From the NCBI GenBank assembly GCA_964440155.1, contig CAYTRH010000035.1:1-21268 (forward strand): DNA of 21,268 nt, read 5' to 3'. A program made the position numbers and the translations under genes. How positions within the stretch are numbered: the stretch's first letter is position 1; each line of letters begins with the position of its first letter. Positions 14,234-21,268 of the stretch are shown here, one piece after another. The notes under the pieces were generated by a model, which was not told where the DNA came from, ran no database searches, and saw nothing but the letters and a program-made list of their open reading frames with translations. The DNA comes from PFJX01 sp964440155. Lineage in GTDB: Bacteria; Pseudomonadota; Gammaproteobacteria; Burkholderiales; Thiobacillaceae.

Positions 14234-15625
14234 TTATCGGCGCTCGCGCAGCGCCCGACCATGACCGTGGGGCCACGCCGGGCCGTCAACGGGGCGTTGC
14301 AAAGGCAGCGTGATCTCCACTTCCAGGCCGCCACCGTCCCGGTTGCGCGCGACGATGCGACCGCCATGCAGTTCGACCGCGCGTCGGGCGATGGCCAGTC
14401 CGAGGCCGAAGCCCGGCGTGGGATCGTTGCCGACACGATGGAACGGCTCGAACAGGTGATCCAGCTCCGCCTCCGGCACGCCCGGCCCCCGGTCGCTCAC
14501 GGTCAGGATCGCCGCGCCATGGGCCGCCGTCACCGCCACCGTCACTGCGCTGCCTGGCGCACTGTAGCGGACCGCGTTGCGCACGACGTTCTCCAGCGCG
14601 CGCCGCAACAGCGCCGCCCGGCCGCGCAGGCGCAGTTCGCCTTCGCCGGTAAGGATCACATCGCGGCCGCCGGCGCGTGCTTCGAAACGGGCATCGTCGA
14701 CCACGGCCGCCGCCAGATCGATCAGATCGACCTCGCTCTCCGGCGCATCCTCCGCCCCGGCGCGCAGGCGTGACAGGGTCAGCAGGCCGCCGACCAGTTC
14801 GTCCAGGCGCGCCGCCTCCCGTTCCACCCGCTCGAGCACGGCGGGCATGCGGGACGCGTCCTGCTCAGCCAGACCGATGGCCGCCTGCATGCGCGCCAGC
14901 GGCGATCGCAGTTCGTGCGACACATCGTGCAGCAGACGGCGCTGGGCATCGACCAGTTGTTGCAGGCGCTCCGCCATGGCATCGAAATCGCGGCCGAGAT
15001 CGGCGATCTCGTCGCGCCGACCACCCATGCGGCTGCCGACACGTGTGTCCAGGCGTCCATCGGCCAGCGCCGCGAACGCCTGGCGCAAATGGCGCACCGG
15101 GCGCGTCAGGTACCAGGCCAGCAGCGCGCTGAACATCAGGCTGGCGAACAGTCCGAAGGTCAGCGGCACCCAGGCGGGCAGCGGTTCCGGGCGCGGGGGG
15201 CGGCCCCGCCCGGGACGGCTGTCCGCCGCCACGAACAGCAGATAACGGCGCCCGTCCGGCGCCATCACCAGGCGTGCCGGCGCGTCCTCGCCGCCGTCGC
15301 GGGCGAGTGCGCGTGCGCGGCGCAGTTCGCCGGGATCGACGGGCCGGCCGAGCAGGTCATGGCCAGCCTCATCGACGACATGGATCACCAGATGGCGCGG
15401 CCTGCGTCGCTCGGCCAGACGTTCACGCAGCGCGTCGACGCCACCGAACTGCAAGGTGGTGGCCATGGCCTGCATCACGACACGTCCGTGCATGCCACGT
15501 TCCGATTGCTCGTAACGCTCGCGCGCCTGCTCCGCCTGCCAGCGCGTGAACAGGCCGACCCCGACACCGACCAGCAGCAGCGCCAGCCAGAAGGCAACCA
15601 AAAACTTCCAGAACAGGCGACCCAT
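14234..15625 (-). CDS. cpxA: Sensor histidine kinase CpxA
   Basis: The 463-aa protein has a transmembrane segment at about 8-26 and a periplasmic sensor region at 27-150. A second membrane segment lies at about 151-172, followed by a HAMP linker to about 225 and a histidine kinase core. The H-box is HDVSHELRSPL with the phospho-accepting His237. The N-box contains Asn346 and Asn350, and the ATP-binding glycine motifs are DRGPGVP (378-384) and GFGLGLA (405-411). Length, architecture and the partner response regulator match CpxA, the envelope-stress sensor. The ATG at 15625, 8 nt after the cpxR stop, is used because MGRLFWKFLVAFWLALLL forms the first membrane anchor; the longer frame overlaps cpxR. 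The periplasmic domain has a Pro/Arg-rich stretch (138-150) near the second membrane segment. Confidence 0.9.
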   Translation of the reverse strand: MGRLFWKFLVAFWLALLLVGVGVGLFTRWQAEQARERYEQSERGMHGRVVMQAMATTLQFGGVDALRERLAERRRPRHLVIHVVDEAGHDLLGRPVDPGELRRARALARDGGEDAPARLVMAPDGRRYLLFVAADSRPGRGRPPRPEPLPAWVPLTFGLFASLMFSALLAWYLTRPVRHLRQAFAALADGRLDTRVGSRMGGRRDEIADLGRDFDAMAERLQQLVDAQRRLLHDVSHELRSPLARMQAAIGLAEQDASRMPAVLERVEREAARLDELVGGLLTLSRLRAGAEDAPESEVDLIDLAAAVVDDARFEARAGGRDVILTGEGELRLRGRAALLRRALENVVRNAVRYSAPGSAVTVAVTAAHGAAILTVSDRGPGVPEAELDHLFEPFHRVGNDPTPGFGLGLAIARRAVELHGGRIVARNRDGGGLEVEITLPLQRPVDGPAWPHGHGRALRERR

Positions 15626-15633
15626 GCTGCGGC

Positions 15634-16323
15634 TCAATCGGGCACGTACTGGTAGCCCATGCCGCGCACCGTCTGGATACGCGAACGCCCGTCCGGCAGA
15701 TTGCCCAGCTTGTGCCGGATGCTGCTGATGTGCACATCGATGGCCCGGTCGAAACGCGCCAGCGGCCGCCCCAGGCCCTGCTCGGACAGCTCCGCCTTGC
15801 TGACCACACGGCCGGCATGACGAGCCAGCACCTCCAACAGATTGAATTCCGCGCTGGTGAGCGCCAGCGGCACACCGCGCAACGCGGCGCTGCGCCGGTC
15901 CGGCCACAGTGTCAACGGCGGCGCCTCGATCGGCGCGCCGCAAACATCCCCGGGCGCGGCTGCACGACTGCGGCGCAAAATGGCGCGCAGCCGCGCGACC
16001 AGCTCACGCGGCGTGCACGGCTTGGGCACATAGTCGTCGGCACCCAGTTCGAGGCCCACCACCCGGTCGATGTCGTCGCCGCGTGCGGTCAGCATCAGCA
16101 CCGGCACCTCACTGGCCTGGCGGATGCGGCGCAAGGCGTCGATGCCGTTCAGCCGCGGCATCATCACATCGAGCACGATGATCGCGTAGTCACCGGTGAG
16201 CGCCGCCGTCACGCCCGATTCGCCATCATGCGCGACACCCACGCTGAAACCTTCGTGGCCGAGGTATTCCGCGAGCATCGCGGTCAGTTCGATGTCGTCA
16301 TCCACCAGCAATACGCGCGCCAT
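15634..16323 (-). CDS. cpxR: Response regulator CpxR (OmpR family)
   Basis: The 229-aa protein has a receiver domain (1-115) with Asp8/Asp9, phospho-accepting Asp52 in LDVMMP, Thr79 and Lys101. A winged-helix DNA-binding domain covers about 135-227. ELTAMLAEYLGHEGFSV, ARGDDIDRVVGLELGADDY and GRPLARFDRAIDVHIS are very close to the corresponding segments of E. coli CpxR, so the assignment is firmer than a generic OmpR call. An oddity is KPC at 101-103 where most family members have KPF. The ATG at 16323 starts the standard MARVLLVDDD; the upstream extension would run into the operator. CpxR probably controls its own operon and the divergent chaperone gene through the repeats at 16398-16433. Confidence 0.93.
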   Translation of the reverse strand: MARVLLVDDDIELTAMLAEYLGHEGFSVGVAHDGESGVTAALTGDYAIIVLDVMMPRLNGIDALRRIRQASEVPVLMLTARGDDIDRVVGLELGADDYVPKPCTPRELVARLRAILRRSRAAAPGDVCGAPIEAPPLTLWPDRRSAALRGVPLALTSAEFNLLEVLARHAGRVVSKAELSEQGLGRPLARFDRAIDVHISSIRHKLGNLPDGRSRIQTVRGMGYQYVPD

Positions 16324-16353
16324 GGCCAGTCGTTCGATCGGAGTCGACGGGAC

Positions 16354-16359
16354 ATGATA
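16354..16359 (-). promoter_or_regulatory. Possible -10 element for cpxR
   Basis: On the minus strand this reads TATCAT, five of six matches to the sigma-70 -10. It would give a start near 16347 and a leader of about 24 nt. No good -35 is found at 17-18 nt, as at many activator-dependent promoters. The CpxR-type box at 16398-16412 would be centred about 58 bases upstream of the start. Confidence 0.4.
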
Positions 16360-16397
16360 GCCGGGGCTCGGCTGGCGGTTGCATGTGGTAACCGGCA

Positions 16398-16433
16398 TTT
16401 ACGCAACTTTACCGGGCCCTTACCCCGCTTTAC
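16398..16433. promoter_or_regulatory. Tandem CpxR boxes between cpxR and the chaperone gene
   Basis: The plus strand has TTTAC at 16398-16402 and 16408-16412, separated by 5 nt: the reverse complement of the CpxR consensus GTAAA-N5-GTAAA without mismatch. A second box follows: CTTAC at 16419-16423, 5 nt, TTTAC at 16429-16433, with one mismatch. The four half-sites start 10, 11 and 10 bases apart, so they lie on one face of the helix. Their place in the divergent cpxR/chaperone intergenic region is the expected site of Cpx autoregulation. Downstream, a GACGC-TTG-GCGTC hairpin (16465-16477) lies in the chaperone leader. Confidence 0.82.
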
Positions 16434-16518
16434 GCGCGTCGCAGCCACACTGACACCGACAGAAGACGCTTGGCGTCGCTGTTGCTCACCGACGGTTCAT
16501 CTTTACAAGGAGATCGAC

Positions 16519-17019
16519 ATGAACGCACGCACACTGAAGACCACGCTGATCGCCGCAAGCTTGGCGCTCGCCATCCCGCTGGCGGCGCAGGCGCGCCCGC
16601 CCATGGGGGACGGCTGGGGCAACTGCGACCGGCCGATGATGATGAAAAAGCACGGCGGCCCGGGCATGGGCGGCGATCACGGCTTGCGCGGCATCGATCT
16701 GAGCGAAGCGCAACGCGACCAGATCTTCAACCTGCGCCATGCACTGGCCCCGGCCATGCGCGAGCAGGCCAAGGTCGCACGCGAGGCACAGCGCCAGCTC
16801 GCCGAGCTGGTCCGCGCCGACAGCTTCGATGCCAACCGCGCCAGGGAACTGGCTGAAACCAAAGCGCGGGCGCACGCCGAGATGGCGCGACTGCGCGCCG
16901 AGAATCAGCACGCCGTGTTGCAGGTGCTGACCCCGGAACAGCGTCAGCAATGGCTGGAACGCGCCCGTCCCGGCCGGACGGGCGGTGACGACGCCGGCTG
17001 GCGCCCACGCCGGGGCTGA
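16519..17019 (+). CDS. cpxP: Spy/CpxP-family periplasmic chaperone
   Basis: The 166-aa precursor has a clear Sec signal peptide (hydrophobic TTLIAASLALAIPL, cleavage likely after AQA at residue 25). The mature part has the two LTxxQ-type motifs of the Spy/CpxP family, LSEAQ (61-65) and LTPEQ (137-141), in a long helical protein. The family binds unfolded periplasmic proteins, and CpxP also restrains CpxA. Residues 26-56 are rich in Met, His and Gly with one Cys (36), unlike the helical remainder, and could bind metal. AAGGAG lies 6 nt before the ATG at 16519, the best ribosome-binding site in the window. Divergence from cpxR across CpxR boxes supports a CpxP role, though Spy- or ZraP-like naming would also fit. 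Confidence 0.88.
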   Translation: MNARTLKTTLIAASLALAIPLAAQARPPMGDGWGNCDRPMMMKKHGGPGMGGDHGLRGIDLSEAQRDQIFNLRHALAPAMREQAKVAREAQRQLAELVRADSFDANRARELAETKARAHAEMARLRAENQHAVLQVLTPEQRQQWLERARPGRTGGDDAGWRPRRG

Positions 17020-17042
17020 GCGGGTTCCGCGCCGCGGTCATG

Positions 17043-17063
17043 GGGCACGCCGGCGGCGTGCCC
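17043..17063. terminator. Bidirectional hairpin between convergent genes
   Basis: GGGCACGCC and GGCGTGCCC form a perfect 9-bp stem with a 3-base loop. It lies 24 nt past the chaperone stop and 1 nt past the antiporter stop, so it can serve both transcripts. Only two T residues follow on the plus strand, so it is a strong hairpin without a full U tract. Confidence 0.65.
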
Positions 17064-17064
17064 T

Positions 17065-18810
17065 TCAGACCGAGCGGTGGTCCGCCTGCAAATGCGTGGG
17101 GATACGCAGCCCGACGCGACTGACCACGCCCCCCTCCACTTCCCGGATCACGAACTCCAGGTTGCCGAGGCGATGGCGGTCGCCGACCACCGGCAGGCCA
17201 TGCATGCGTTCGGCCAGAAACTGCGCCACGGTGCGGTCGGCGACATCGTCCGGCAGCGGCAGACCGTACTGCGCCGCCACGTCGGCCAGCAGCGCGTCGC
17301 CGCGTACGCTGAAGTCGCCGAAGAACAGGCGCTGCTCCAGGTAGGCCGGCGTGCGCGCCTTGGTCAGGATATCGCCCAGTTCGGCGCCGTCCGCCTCGCG
17401 CGCCAGCAGGTAGAGCCAATCCCCGGCGCGCAGCGGCCCGGCTTCGTCGGCAGACAGACTACGGCCGTCGCGCACCACCACCACCGGCCGGGCATCGCCG
17501 GGCAGGCGTATGTCGGTGCTGCTGCGCCCGATCACGTGCGCGCCCTCGGTGAGGCGGTAGCCCAGCAGCACGCGATCGTCGCGTGACGCGGCACCGAGTT
17601 CGAAGCGTTGTTCCGCCTGCGCGCGCGGCGGCACCTGCAGCCGCAGGCGCCGCGCCAGCGGCGCGATGGTCCAGCCCTGCAGGGTCAGCGAGATCAGGAC
17701 CACGAAGAACGCCACGTCGAGGATCAATGTCGCCTCGTCGATGCCGGCAAGCAGCGGGAACAGCGCCAGGATGATGGGCACCGCGCCGCGCAGGCCGACC
17801 CAGGCGATGAACACCTGCTCACGCCACGGAAACCTGAACGGCCACAGGCACAGGACCACGGCGACCGGCCGGGCGACGAACATCAGCATCAACGCAATGG
17901 CCAGGGCCGGCAGCGCGTGCTCGACCAGATGACTGGGCGTGGCCAGCAGCCCCAGCATCAGAAACATGCCGATTTGCGCCAGCCAGGCCAGACCGTTGTG
18001 CACCTGCAGGATGTTGCGCGATTCGCGCGGGCGGTGATTGCCGAACACCACGCCAGCCAGGTAGATCGCCAGGAAGCCGCTGCCGCCCAGTACCGCAGTC
18101 AGCGCATACAGCGCCAGACCGCCGGCCAGCACCAGCATGGGATACATACCGGCCTCCAGGCGTAGCCGGTTGGTCAGCAGCACCAGCAGCCGACCGCCGC
18201 CGATGCCCGCGGCCAGCCCCAGCCCCATCTGCAACGCGAACAGCCCCAGCGTCTCCCAGCCCGGCAGCGCGCGGCCGGCCAACACCAGCTCCAGCAAGGC
18301 GATGGTGAGAAAGATCGCCATCGGGTCATTGCTGCCGGACTCGATCTCCAGGGTCGCCGACACCCGCTGTTTCAGGGTCAGGCCCTTGGCATGCAGCAAC
18401 GCGAACACCGCGGCGGCATCGGTGGAGCCGACCACGGCCCCCACCAGCATGCCGGTGAGCAGATCGAAATCCAGTATCCAGGCGGCGAACAGACCGGTGA
18501 TCACGCAGGTGATCAATACCCCCAGCGTGGCCAACAGGAAGGCCGGGCGCAGTCCGGCGCGAAAGGTTTCGGCGCGCGTGTTGAGGCCGCCATCGAGCAG
18601 GATCACCGCCAGCGCCACACTGCCCACCGTGTAGGCGATGCCGGCGTCGCTGAACTGGATGCCGCCCGGCCCGTCCTCGCCGGCCAGCATGCCCACGGCC
18701 AGGAACACCAGCAGCAGCGGCATGCCGATGCGGTAAGACAGGGCGCTGGCGATGATGGCCAGCAACAGCAGCGCGGCGCCGGCGAGGACCAGTTGATCGA
18801 TGCTGCTCAT
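17065..18810 (-). CDS. cvrA: K+/H+ antiporter, CvrA/NhaP2 type
   Basis: The 581-aa protein has an N-terminal membrane domain of the CPA1 type (about 1-390, some twelve hydrophobic segments). Conserved STDAAAVF (129-136) and ESGSNDPMA (157-165) carry the acidic exchange site with Asn161-Asp162. The cytoplasmic tail has a TrkA-C (RCK_C) domain at about 400-485 and a CorC/HlyC-like transporter-associated domain at about 495-577. This order and the length match CvrA/NhaP2 (about 578 aa in E. coli), which exchanges cytoplasmic K+ for H+ and helps cells under low osmolarity or alkaline K+ stress. The ATG at 18810 gives the expected N-terminus. It is 69 nt downstream of the universal stress gene on the same strand. 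Confidence 0.93.
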   Translation of the reverse strand: MSSIDQLVLAGAALLLLAIIASALSYRIGMPLLLVFLAVGMLAGEDGPGGIQFSDAGIAYTVGSVALAVILLDGGLNTRAETFRAGLRPAFLLATLGVLITCVITGLFAAWILDFDLLTGMLVGAVVGSTDAAAVFALLHAKGLTLKQRVSATLEIESGSNDPMAIFLTIALLELVLAGRALPGWETLGLFALQMGLGLAAGIGGGRLLVLLTNRLRLEAGMYPMLVLAGGLALYALTAVLGGSGFLAIYLAGVVFGNHRPRESRNILQVHNGLAWLAQIGMFLMLGLLATPSHLVEHALPALAIALMLMFVARPVAVVLCLWPFRFPWREQVFIAWVGLRGAVPIILALFPLLAGIDEATLILDVAFFVVLISLTLQGWTIAPLARRLRLQVPPRAQAEQRFELGAASRDDRVLLGYRLTEGAHVIGRSSTDIRLPGDARPVVVVRDGRSLSADEAGPLRAGDWLYLLAREADGAELGDILTKARTPAYLEQRLFFGDFSVRGDALLADVAAQYGLPLPDDVADRTVAQFLAERMHGLPVVGDRHRLGNLEFVIREVEGGVVSRVGLRIPTHLQADHRSV

Positions 18811-18840
18811 GTCGGCAACGCCGGTACGCGTTTCCGCTCA

Positions 18841-18866
18841 AGGCCGCCGCCGGCCTGCCCTAGGGC
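18841..18866. repeat. Small palindromes between the stress gene and cvrA
   Basis: AGGCC(N6)GGCCT (18841-18856) is directly followed by the perfect 10-base palindrome GCCCTAGGGC (18857-18866). They occupy the 69-base gap between two minus-strand genes. No T tract follows on the minus strand, so termination is doubtful; they may be a weak attenuator or nothing functional. Confidence 0.3.
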
Positions 18867-18879
18867 GGACACCGGCACG

Positions 18880-19788
18880 TCACGCCCCGTCGCCCACGCC
18901 GTCCAGGCCGGTGACCAACACATCGCAATCGGAATACGCCAGCAGATGCTTGGTCACGCTGCCCAGCAGCATCTCTTCCAGCGCGGACTGGCCGTGCTTG
19001 CCGATGACGATGAGGTCGGCGCCCAACTCCTGTTCCTTCTCCAGGATGCGCAGGTTGGCCGGACCATGCGCCACCTCGCGCGTGAGCCGTTCCGGCGGCA
19101 CGTCGACACTGGCGCACAGCGCATCCAATGAAGTCAATGCCTCCTGCTTGGCGCGCAGGCGATAACGCTCGATGACCTCCTCGGCGACACCGGCGAACTG
19201 CAGCTTGCCCTCGTAGTCGACCTCGAACGCATGCAGCACGGTGATCTCCGCCGCCGGCGCGATGACATGTGCCGCGTGCACCGCCGGCGCCGAATGCGCG
19301 GAGAAATCCACCGGCACCAGCACGCGCCGATAGGTATCACGTGGGCGCTGCTTGACCGCCAGCACGGGCCGCCGCAGTTTGCGCAGAACCCGCTCCGTGG
19401 TGCTGCCGAGCAGGAACTCGCGCACGAAGTTGGCGCCGCGTGCACCCATCACCAGCAGATCGGCCGCCGTGGCCTCCAGCGCGGCGGGAATCTCCTGTAC
19501 CGCACGGCCACGCGCGAGTAGCGTCGCCACCGGGCCCCGCGCCCTTGCGGCGAGTTGGCCCGCCAGTGCCGCCAGATCCGCTTCCGCTGCTTGTTCCAGG
19601 CGCGCGCTCACCGCTTCGCCGTCGCTGCCGAGCAGGCCACGCAGATGCTCCAACGCCGAGCGGTTGAGCACATGCAGCAAAGTCAGGGCGACGCCGGCCT
19701 CCCCGGCCAGCCAGGCCGCACGCTCCAACGCGTGACGGGCGGGGCCGGAAAAATCGGTGGCGGCCAGCAGGTGGCGTGGCGGGTTCAT
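18880..19788 (-). CDS. Tandem-domain universal stress protein
   Basis: The 302-aa protein has two UspA domains, about 1-147 and 153-296. Both carry the ATP-binding signature G-x2-G-x9-G-S: GARG...GS at 115-129 and GKHG...GS at 263-277. Both also begin with the usual strand ending in Asp (LLAATDFS and VLVPVDFS). UspA proteins with this signature bind ATP and often gate or regulate transporters and stress responses. Its ATG overlaps the TGA of the upstream KefC-like antiporter gene by four bases, so coupled translation is expected and a role in regulating that antiporter is a fair inference. No membrane segment is present. Confidence 0.93.
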   Translation of the reverse strand: MNPPRHLLAATDFSGPARHALERAAWLAGEAGVALTLLHVLNRSALEHLRGLLGSDGEAVSARLEQAAEADLAALAGQLAARARGPVATLLARGRAVQEIPAALEATAADLLVMGARGANFVREFLLGSTTERVLRKLRRPVLAVKQRPRDTYRRVLVPVDFSAHSAPAVHAAHVIAPAAEITVLHAFEVDYEGKLQFAGVAEEVIERYRLRAKQEALTSLDALCASVDVPPERLTREVAHGPANLRILEKEQELGADLIVIGKHGQSALEEMLLGSVTKHLLAYSDCDVLVTGLDGVGDGA

Positions 19789-21268
19789 GACGTCTCCTTT
19801 TCGCGCTCCAGTTCGGCGCTGGCGATGCGCGCGGCGAGATCGAGCGCGGCGAAATCGGCCGCATCGGTGTAGGGATAGAGCAGATGCACATGATCACCGA
19901 CGCGCAGGGCGCGCGCTTCACCCTGTTCGTGCGTCACCACCGCAACCTGGCCGCGATAGCCGCGCTGTTCGAGCGCATCGAGCAGCGCGCGGTTGGTCTG
20001 GGTATCCGGCACCGTGCTGACGATCCACGGTACCTGATCCAGCGGCAGCGTGTCGATGAAGTCGGGTGACTCGCCATCGCCGTACAACACCGTCAGGCCG
20101 TGTCGGCGCATGGCGCGCACCACCTCCGGATCGAAATCGACGCCCAGCACATCAATGCCGCTTTCCGTCAGCTTGTGCGCCAGCCGACTGCCGTAGCGAC
20201 CGAGACCGATGACCACCGCGTCGGCGTGATCGTGACGATGCTTCTCGCGTTCCACCGCCAGCTCGCGGAACGGTCGCTTGCGTTCGAACGGGCCGAGCCA
20301 GGGCGCCAGGCGTTCATACAGGGGCTGGGAATACAGGATCATGTAGGTCGACAGCGTGATGGTGATCAGGCCGACCAGGGTCGTCAGCCCCAGCGCTTCC
20401 ATGCCCACATGCCCCAGCGAAATGCCCATGGCGACGAAGATGATGGAAAACTCGCTGATCTGCGCCACCGTCAGACCGGCCAGAAAACCGGTGCGCTTGC
20501 GGTAGCCCATGTAACCCATGATAGCCATGACGATAAGCGGATTGCCGATCAGCACGAACAGTGCCAGCACGATGGACGGTACGACCTCGCCGCCCAACGT
20601 GGAGAAATCCAGCTTGGCGCCCAGGTCGATGAAGAAGAACAGCAACAGGAAATCGCGCAGGCTGGCCAGGCGCGCGCTGATCATTTCGCGATAGGCGGTG
20701 GAGGCGAGCGAGAAGCCGGCGAGAAAGGCCCCCGCCTCCTTGGAAAACCCCATGTACTCACCCAGCGCCGCCAGCGCGGTGCCCCAGGCGATGGCGAAGA
20801 TCAGCAACAACTCCTGGGAGCGCGCCAGCGTATCGACCACGCGCGGCAGCACGTAGCGCATCAGCACGAAGATCAGCGCCGCCGCGCCGGCGATGCGTCC
20901 GAGCAGGTCCAGCGCGACCTGTGCGACTGCTGCGTCATCGGCGCCGCGCATCGCGCTCATGGCCATCATCGCCACCACCACGGCGATGTCTTGCACGATC
21001 AGGAAGCCGACGGCGATACGCCCGTGCAAAGAATCGAGCTCGCGCTTGTCGGACAACAGCTTGACGATGATGATGGTGCTGGAGAAGGTCAGTGCCACGG
21101 CGATGTACAGCGCCGTCAGCCAGTCCTTGCCCAGTGCCAGCGTGAGGATGAAGCCGAACAGGATGGTGAAGGCCAGTTGCCCCAGACCGGTGGCCAACGC
21201 TACCGGGCCGATGTGCCGCACATGGTGCAGGTCCAGCTTCAACCCGACCACGAACAACAGCACCGTCA
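19785..21268 (-). CDS. KefC-like K+/H+ antiporter with RCK domain (partial)
   Basis: The frame is open through the right edge of the window, so the N-terminus, probably some tens of residues, is missing. The visible 492 residues plus begin in LLFVVGLKLDL and include about nine hydrophobic segments of a CPA2 Na+/H+-exchanger domain. The QD exchange motif appears as FLIVQDIAVVVAMM, and AFLAGFSLAS and VAQISEFSIIF are further family signatures. A cytoplasmic RCK/TrkA-N Rossmann domain follows with GLGRYG and the acidic GVDFD, which would bind NAD(H). This layout is that of KefB/KefC/YbaL-type potassium efflux systems. The in-frame GTG at 21263 is internal, not the real start. The stop overlaps the stress-protein start. 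Confidence 0.9.
   Translation of the reverse strand, partial: TVLLFVVGLKLDLHHVRHIGPVALATGLGQLAFTILFGFILTLALGKDWLTALYIAVALTFSSTIIIVKLLSDKRELDSLHGRIAVGFLIVQDIAVVVAMMAMSAMRGADDAAVAQVALDLLGRIAGAAALIFVLMRYVLPRVVDTLARSQELLLIFAIAWGTALAALGEYMGFSKEAGAFLAGFSLASTAYREMISARLASLRDFLLLFFFIDLGAKLDFSTLGGEVVPSIVLALFVLIGNPLIVMAIMGYMGYRKRTGFLAGLTVAQISEFSIIFVAMGISLGHVGMEALGLTTLVGLITITLSTYMILYSQPLYERLAPWLGPFERKRPFRELAVEREKHRHDHADAVVIGLGRYGSRLAHKLTESGIDVLGVDFDPEVVRAMRRHGLTVLYGDGESPDFIDTLPLDQVPWIVSTVPDTQTNRALLDALEQRGYRGQVAVVTHEQGEARALRVGDHVHLLYPYTDAADFAALDLAARIASAELEREKETS

Noticed and set aside
15626..15943. N-terminal extension of the cpxA frame over cpxR
   Set aside because: The extension is an out-of-frame reading of cpxR; the membrane anchor begins at the ATG at 15625.
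1..21268. CRISPR arrays, tRNA or rRNA genes, insertion sequences, prophage
   Set aside because: No spaced direct-repeat array, cloverleaf-type sequence, transposase motif or integrase was found on reading both strands.

Overview
The window is G+C-rich DNA (roughly two thirds G+C by eye, not computed) packed with short-gap genes. It most resembles a gammaproteobacterial chromosome. The strongest pointers are a cpxRA pair divergent from a Spy/CpxP gene with CpxR-type operator repeats between them, slyX ending in the family's PPHY tail, a PepN-type aminopeptidase N, a CvrA/NhaP2-type K+/H+ antiporter, and class II lysS. A truncated Tat-exported protein at the left edge could be SoxY-like, which would fit a sulfur-oxidising lineage, but only 18 residues are visible. 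The genes look like core chromosome, with no phage, insertion sequence, CRISPR array, tRNA or rRNA seen.

Layout. (1) 1-55, minus: start of a Tat-signal protein. (2) 300-3752, minus: a tight four-gene set transcribed as a 60-aa protein, a 295-aa unknown, a MoxR-type AAA+ ATPase and a VWA-like metallopeptidase-fold protein. (3) 3816-5622, plus: a zinc-ribbon Nudix hydrolase, an N-terminally short Uma2/DUF820 nuclease-fold protein, and a ubiquitin-like/Mut7-C RNase-fold protein. (4) 5898-13047, plus: lysS, a PKMT-like SAM methyltransferase, pepN and a CHASE-GGDEF diguanylate cyclase, with gaps of 5-13 nt. (5) 13060-16323, minus: cpxR, cpxA, ylqF and slyX in transcription order. (6) 16519-17019, plus: the Spy/CpxP periplasmic chaperone, divergent from cpxR. 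(7) 17065-21268, minus: a KefC-like K+/H+ antiporter (cut by the window end), a tandem universal stress protein, and a CvrA/NhaP2 K+/H+ antiporter.

How they work together. Blocks 5 and 6 form a self-contained envelope-stress circuit: two tandem TTTAC-N5-TTTAC elements lie between cpxR and the chaperone gene. Block 7 looks like a potassium and pH homeostasis module. Block 2 is the least understood part: a MoxR-VWA chaperone-like pair with two unrecognised partners. Block 4 joins translation, protein methylation, peptide turnover and c-di-GMP signalling, probably by shared transcription rather than shared function.

Most start codons were chosen by family length, N-terminal motifs or ribosome-binding sites, and several differ from the longest possible open frame. 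No database search was run; family names come from recognised motifs.
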